Source of the DNA: Candidatus Desulfofervidus auxilii
Lineage (GTDB): Bacteria; Desulfobacterota; Desulfofervidia; Desulfofervidales; Desulfofervidaceae
Assembly: GCA_030262725.1 (NCBI GenBank)
Contig: JAJSZS010000005.1
Location: 59,142-123,141 of the forward strand
Length of the DNA stretch: 64,000 nucleotides
Direction of reading: 5' to 3'
This document shows, piece by piece, positions 61,296-64,000 of the stretch. The position numbers were made by a program, and so were the translations under genes. The notes beneath the pieces are model-generated. The model did no database searches and had not been told where the DNA came from. It saw only the letters and a program-made list of their open reading frames with translations. The stretch's first letter is position 1, and every line of letters starts with the position of its first letter.

Positions 61296-63401
61296 ATGGA
61301 GATAAAGGAACAGATAGAATGGGCAGGCAGGACTTTTTCTATTTCTTATGGAAAAGTAGCTCATCAAGCTAATGGAGCAGTACTTGTAAGTTATGCTGAT
61401 ACAGTTGTTTTAGTAACAGCTGTTATGGGAGGAGAGACAATTTCTTCTGATTTTTTACCATTAACAGTAGAATATCAAGAGATGTCCTATGCAGCTGGTA
61501 GGATTCCGGGTGGTTTTTTTAAAAGAGAGATAGGTCGACCAAGTGATAAAGAAATTCTTACATCTCGTCTTATTGATCGTCCCCTAAGACCCTTATTCCC
61601 AGATGGATTTTCACATGAAGTTCAAATTATTGCTACTGTGCTTTCAGCTGATCAAGAAAATGACCCAGATATTTTAGCTATGATAGGAGCATCAGCAGCT
61701 TTACTTATTTCTGATATTCCATTTGCTACTCCTATTGCTGGAGTAAGAGTAGGAAGAGTTAGAGGTGAATGGGTAATTAATCCTACAAGGACTCAACTTC
61801 AAGAAAGTGAGTTAAATATTGTAGTAGCTGGTCATGAAAAAGGAATAGTAATGGTTGAAGGTGAGGCACTTTTTGTACCTGAAGAAACTGTGCTTGAAGC
61901 TATTTTCGTTGGTAAAAAGGCTTTAGAACCTATTCTTTCTTTACAAAAATCATTACAAAAAAAAGTAGGTAAACCTAAGTTGGAAATTACAACCTGTGTA
62001 GATTCAGAACTTATAGAAAAAATGAAAATTTATTTGCCTGCTATAGAGGATGCAATAAAAATTCCTGAAAAACTCCTTCGACATGCACATTTAAAAGATA
62101 TATTTAATCAGGCAGTACAGGATTTATTAATCAGTGATGAAAATCTACCTCAAGCAAAGGCAATTTTTTTAGATTTAGAAAAAGAAGTTATACGGCAAAA
62201 GATCCTTGAGGAAGGGAAACGTATTGATGGTCGTGGTTTTAAAGATATAAGGCCTATATATTGTGAAGTAGGAATATTACCCCGTACACATGGATCAGCC
62301 TTATTTAAAAGAGGTGAGACTCAAGTATTGGTTGTAACTACTCTTGGAACATCTGAAGACGAGCAAAAAATTGAGGCTCTTTATGGTGAAAGTTTTAAGT
62401 CTTTTATGGTGCATTATAATTTCCCACCTTATTGTGTAGGAGAAGTAAAAAGATTACGTGGCCCTTCAAGAAGGGAAATAGGTCATGGTGCATTGGCTGA
62501 AAGGGCTTTAAAGCCAGTTATTCCAAAAGAAGAAGAATTTCCTTATACTATAAGAGTAGTTTCAGAAGTATTGGAATCAAATGGTTCTTCCTCTATGGCT
62601 ACTGTATGTGGTGGTTCTCTTTCACTTATGGATGCGGGTGTGCCGATAAAGAAAAGTGTAGCAGGTATCGCAATGGGGTTGATAAAAGAGGATGATAAAA
62701 TAGTTATTCTTTCTGATATTTTAGGTGATGAGGATCACTGTGGGGATATGGATTTTAAGGTTGCTGGTACACGTGAGGGAATAACAGCTATTCAAATGGA
62801 TATTAAAATTGAGGGTGTAACTAAAGAGATTCTTCATCAAGCATTAATTCAAGCAAGAGAGGGTAGATTTTTCATATTAGATAAAATGGAAGCCACACTT
62901 TCTGCTCCTAAACCTCAGATTTCTCCTTATGCTCCTAAAGTAACTATAGTTGAGATTTCTCCAGAAAAAATTGCCAATCTTATTGGCCCTGGTGGTAGAG
63001 TTATTAAGGATATTATTACAAAAACAGGCGTAACTATAGATATAAAAGAAACAGGTAAAGTACATATTATATCTAATAATGAAGAAGCTATTCAAAAAGC
63101 AGCAGAACTTGTAAAACAAGTAACACAAGATATAGAAGTGGGAAGATTATATATTGGTAAAGTAAAAAGGGTTATGGATTTTGGTGCATTAGTAGAAATT
63201 TTGCCTGGAATTATAGGAATGGTTCATATTTCTGAGCTTGATCATAGACGTGTGCAAAAGGTAAGTGATGTTTTGAAAGAGGGAGATGAGGTGCTTGTAA
63301 GGGTGCTAGAAGTAGAAAAAGATGGTAGAATTAAGTTAAGCCGTAAGGCAGCTCTTTCTCCTCATATTCACTTAAGAAGAAGAGGTGGACACAAGTCTTA
63401 A
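61296..63401 (+). CDS. pnp: Polynucleotide phosphorylase
   Basis: The 701-residue protein has both RNase PH-like units (the second with the active-site GDMDFKVAGT and its conserved Asp residues), a KH domain (IANLIGPGGRVIKDI), and an S1 domain (YIGKVKRVMDFGALVEI). It degrades RNA from the 3' end with phosphate. It follows rpsO by 18 bases and overlaps dut slightly. Confidence 0.97.
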   Translation: MEIKEQIEWAGRTFSISYGKVAHQANGAVLVSYADTVVLVTAVMGGETISSDFLPLTVEYQEMSYAAGRIPGGFFKREIGRPSDKEILTSRLIDRPLRPLFPDGFSHEVQIIATVLSADQENDPDILAMIGASAALLISDIPFATPIAGVRVGRVRGEWVINPTRTQLQESELNIVVAGHEKGIVMVEGEALFVPEETVLEAIFVGKKALEPILSLQKSLQKKVGKPKLEITTCVDSELIEKMKIYLPAIEDAIKIPEKLLRHAHLKDIFNQAVQDLLISDENLPQAKAIFLDLEKEVIRQKILEEGKRIDGRGFKDIRPIYCEVGILPRTHGSALFKRGETQVLVVTTLGTSEDEQKIEALYGESFKSFMVHYNFPPYCVGEVKRLRGPSRREIGHGALAERALKPVIPKEEEFPYTIRVVSEVLESNGSSSMATVCGGSLSLMDAGVPIKKSVAGIAMGLIKEDDKIVILSDILGDEDHCGDMDFKVAGTREGITAIQMDIKIEGVTKEILHQALIQAREGRFFILDKMEATLSAPKPQISPYAPKVTIVEISPEKIANLIGPGGRVIKDIITKTGVTIDIKETGKVHIISNNEEAIQKAAELVKQVTQDIEVGRLYIGKVKRVMDFGALVEILPGIIGMVHISELDHRRVQKVSDVLKEGDEVLVRVLEVEKDGRIKLSRKAALSPHIHLRRRGGHKS

Positions 63402-63837
63402 AATTCTTGTAAAAGTTAAAATTTTACGCCAAGGTGTCTCTTTACCTGCTTATATGACACCAAATGCAGCAGGAATGGATATTTTTGCAGCTATTGAAAA
63501 ACCTGTTGATTTATTACCAGGAGATATTGTTCTTATTCCTACAGGCATTGCTATTGCTTTACCTCCTGGTTTTGAAGCACAAATAAGACCGAGGAGTGGG
63601 TTGGCTATAAAACACGGTATTACTCTTATCAATTCACCAGGTACTATTGATCAGGATTATAGGGGTGAAATAAAGGTAGCCATTATCAATTTTGGGAAAA
63701 AACCATATAGAATCTTTCCAGGAGATAGAATTGCTCAACTAGTAGTATCTCCTATAGTAAAGGTAAAGTGGGAGGTGGTAACAGAATTACCTCCATCAAA
63801 GCGAGCAGAAGGTGGTTTTGGACATACAGGAAGATAA
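63385..63837 (+). CDS. dut: dUTP diphosphatase
   Basis: The 150-residue trimeric dUTPase shows its five motifs: AAGMDI, RPRSGLAIK, GTIDQDYRGEI, GDRIAQLVV and RAEGGFGHTGR. It removes dUTP and supplies dUMP. The start is a GTG at 63385 inside the pnp end. Confidence 0.95.
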   Translation: MDTSLKILVKVKILRQGVSLPAYMTPNAAGMDIFAAIEKPVDLLPGDIVLIPTGIAIALPPGFEAQIRPRSGLAIKHGITLINSPGTIDQDYRGEIKVAIINFGKKPYRIFPGDRIAQLVVSPIVKVKWEVVTELPPSKRAEGGFGHTGR

Positions 63838-63860
63838 AATAAATTATATTTAGCAAAAAA

Positions 63861-64000
63861 TTGGAATATTTTTTATTACCTTTAATTGCCTTTATCATTG
63901 CTACTCTTACTTCACAGGCTGGAGTTTCAGGGGCATTTCTGCTTATGCCTGTTCAAATAAGCCTTTTGGGCATTACTTCTCCTATAGCAAGTGCTACCAA
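63861..64000 (+). CDS. TauE/SafE-like membrane protein, 5' part (runs off the window)
   Basis: An open frame to the window end encodes LEYFLLPLIAFIIATLTSQA and then GVSGAFLLMPVQISLLGITSPIASAT. The hydrophobic start with a G-x-S-G-AF pattern and P-x-x-x-ATN-like region resemble TauE/SafE sulfite/organosulfonate exporters. The start is uncertain: TTG at 63861 has no ribosome site. Only about 46 residues are visible. Confidence 0.6.
   Translation, partial: MEYFLLPLIAFIIATLTSQAGVSGAFLLMPVQISLLGITSPIASAT

Overview
The window is strongly AT-rich, densely packed bacterial DNA, with many 1-4 base gene overlaps and short intergenic gaps. Gene content points to an anaerobic, probably thermophilic Gram-negative bacterium of the sulfate-reducing or metal-reducing deltaproteobacterial / Thermodesulfobacteria-like type. 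The reasons are a decaheme c-type cytochrome with an MtrB-type outer-membrane barrel, an ExbB-ExbD-TonB set, sigma-54 promoters, an archaeal-style three-gene glutamate synthase, and several genes otherwise frequent in archaea (KaiC-like ATPase, archaemetzincin, KptA). This placement is inference from gene families; no rRNA is present.

Layout. 1-2.8 kb: end of a histidine kinase and three overlapping response regulators, one with an HDOD domain. 2.8-3.9 kb: a NifS / selenocysteine-lyase-like enzyme. 4.2-10 kb: an AddB/AddA-type helicase-nuclease pair, then tRNA-Leu. 10-11.8 kb: TonB-ExbD-ExbB. 11.8-13.3 kb: a methyltransferase and a DEDDh exonuclease. 13.4-15.8 kb: a decayed defence and toxin-antitoxin area (AAA ATPase plus small TOPRIM-like protein, MntA, and remnants of HepT, DUF2281 and DUF499). 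15.9-19 kb: tRNA-Phe, a YkgJ-like protein, a BPL_N protein, MnmE. 19.2-22.6 kb: a tight run with KaiC-like ATPase, HTH protein, archaemetzincin, KptA, a small zinc-ribbon gene with an in-frame UGA, and a DUF458 protein. 22.6-27.6 kb (minus): CstA, ArsA-like ATPase, TruA and unknowns. 27.7-31 kb: two exported proteins. 31-35.4 kb: LysR regulator, decaheme cytochrome and MtrB-like barrel. 35.5-41 kb: a sigma-54-driven CheY-like gene, SppA, two exported caspase-like proteins sharing an almost identical 683-bp block, and a broken Phd/PIN pair. 41.4-50.7 kb: DnaK and a nitrogen-assimilation block (GlnA, sigma-54 activator, three-gene glutamate synthase). 50.7-55 kb: M16 peptidase, CobB/CbiA, FmdB-like protein. 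55-64 kb: tRNA-Gly and the classic rimP-nusA-ylxR-infB-ylxP-rbfA-truB-rpsO-pnp-dut run, then the start of a TauE/SafE-like protein.

Most notable: the MtrB-like barrel gene is interrupted by one in-frame TGA (34906-34908) and then continues in the same frame to a full-length family member. Fourteen bases after the TGA lies a perfect 8-bp GC-rich hairpin whose loop has G at its second position, matching a bacterial SECIS element. A second gene (21826-22038) also carries an in-frame TGA, inside a Cys4 zinc-ribbon context, again followed after exactly 14 bases by a hairpin. Together they suggest two undescribed selenoproteins, one an outer-membrane electron-conduit porin. The NifS homologue near the left end carries the GAACHS motif of selenocysteine lyases, which fits but does not prove selenium use.

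Two sigma-54 promoters are clear by eye: one before glnA, next to a sigma-54 activator gene, and one before the small gene at 35596. An identical 22-bp palindromic element sits upstream of both glnA and the glutamate synthase genes.
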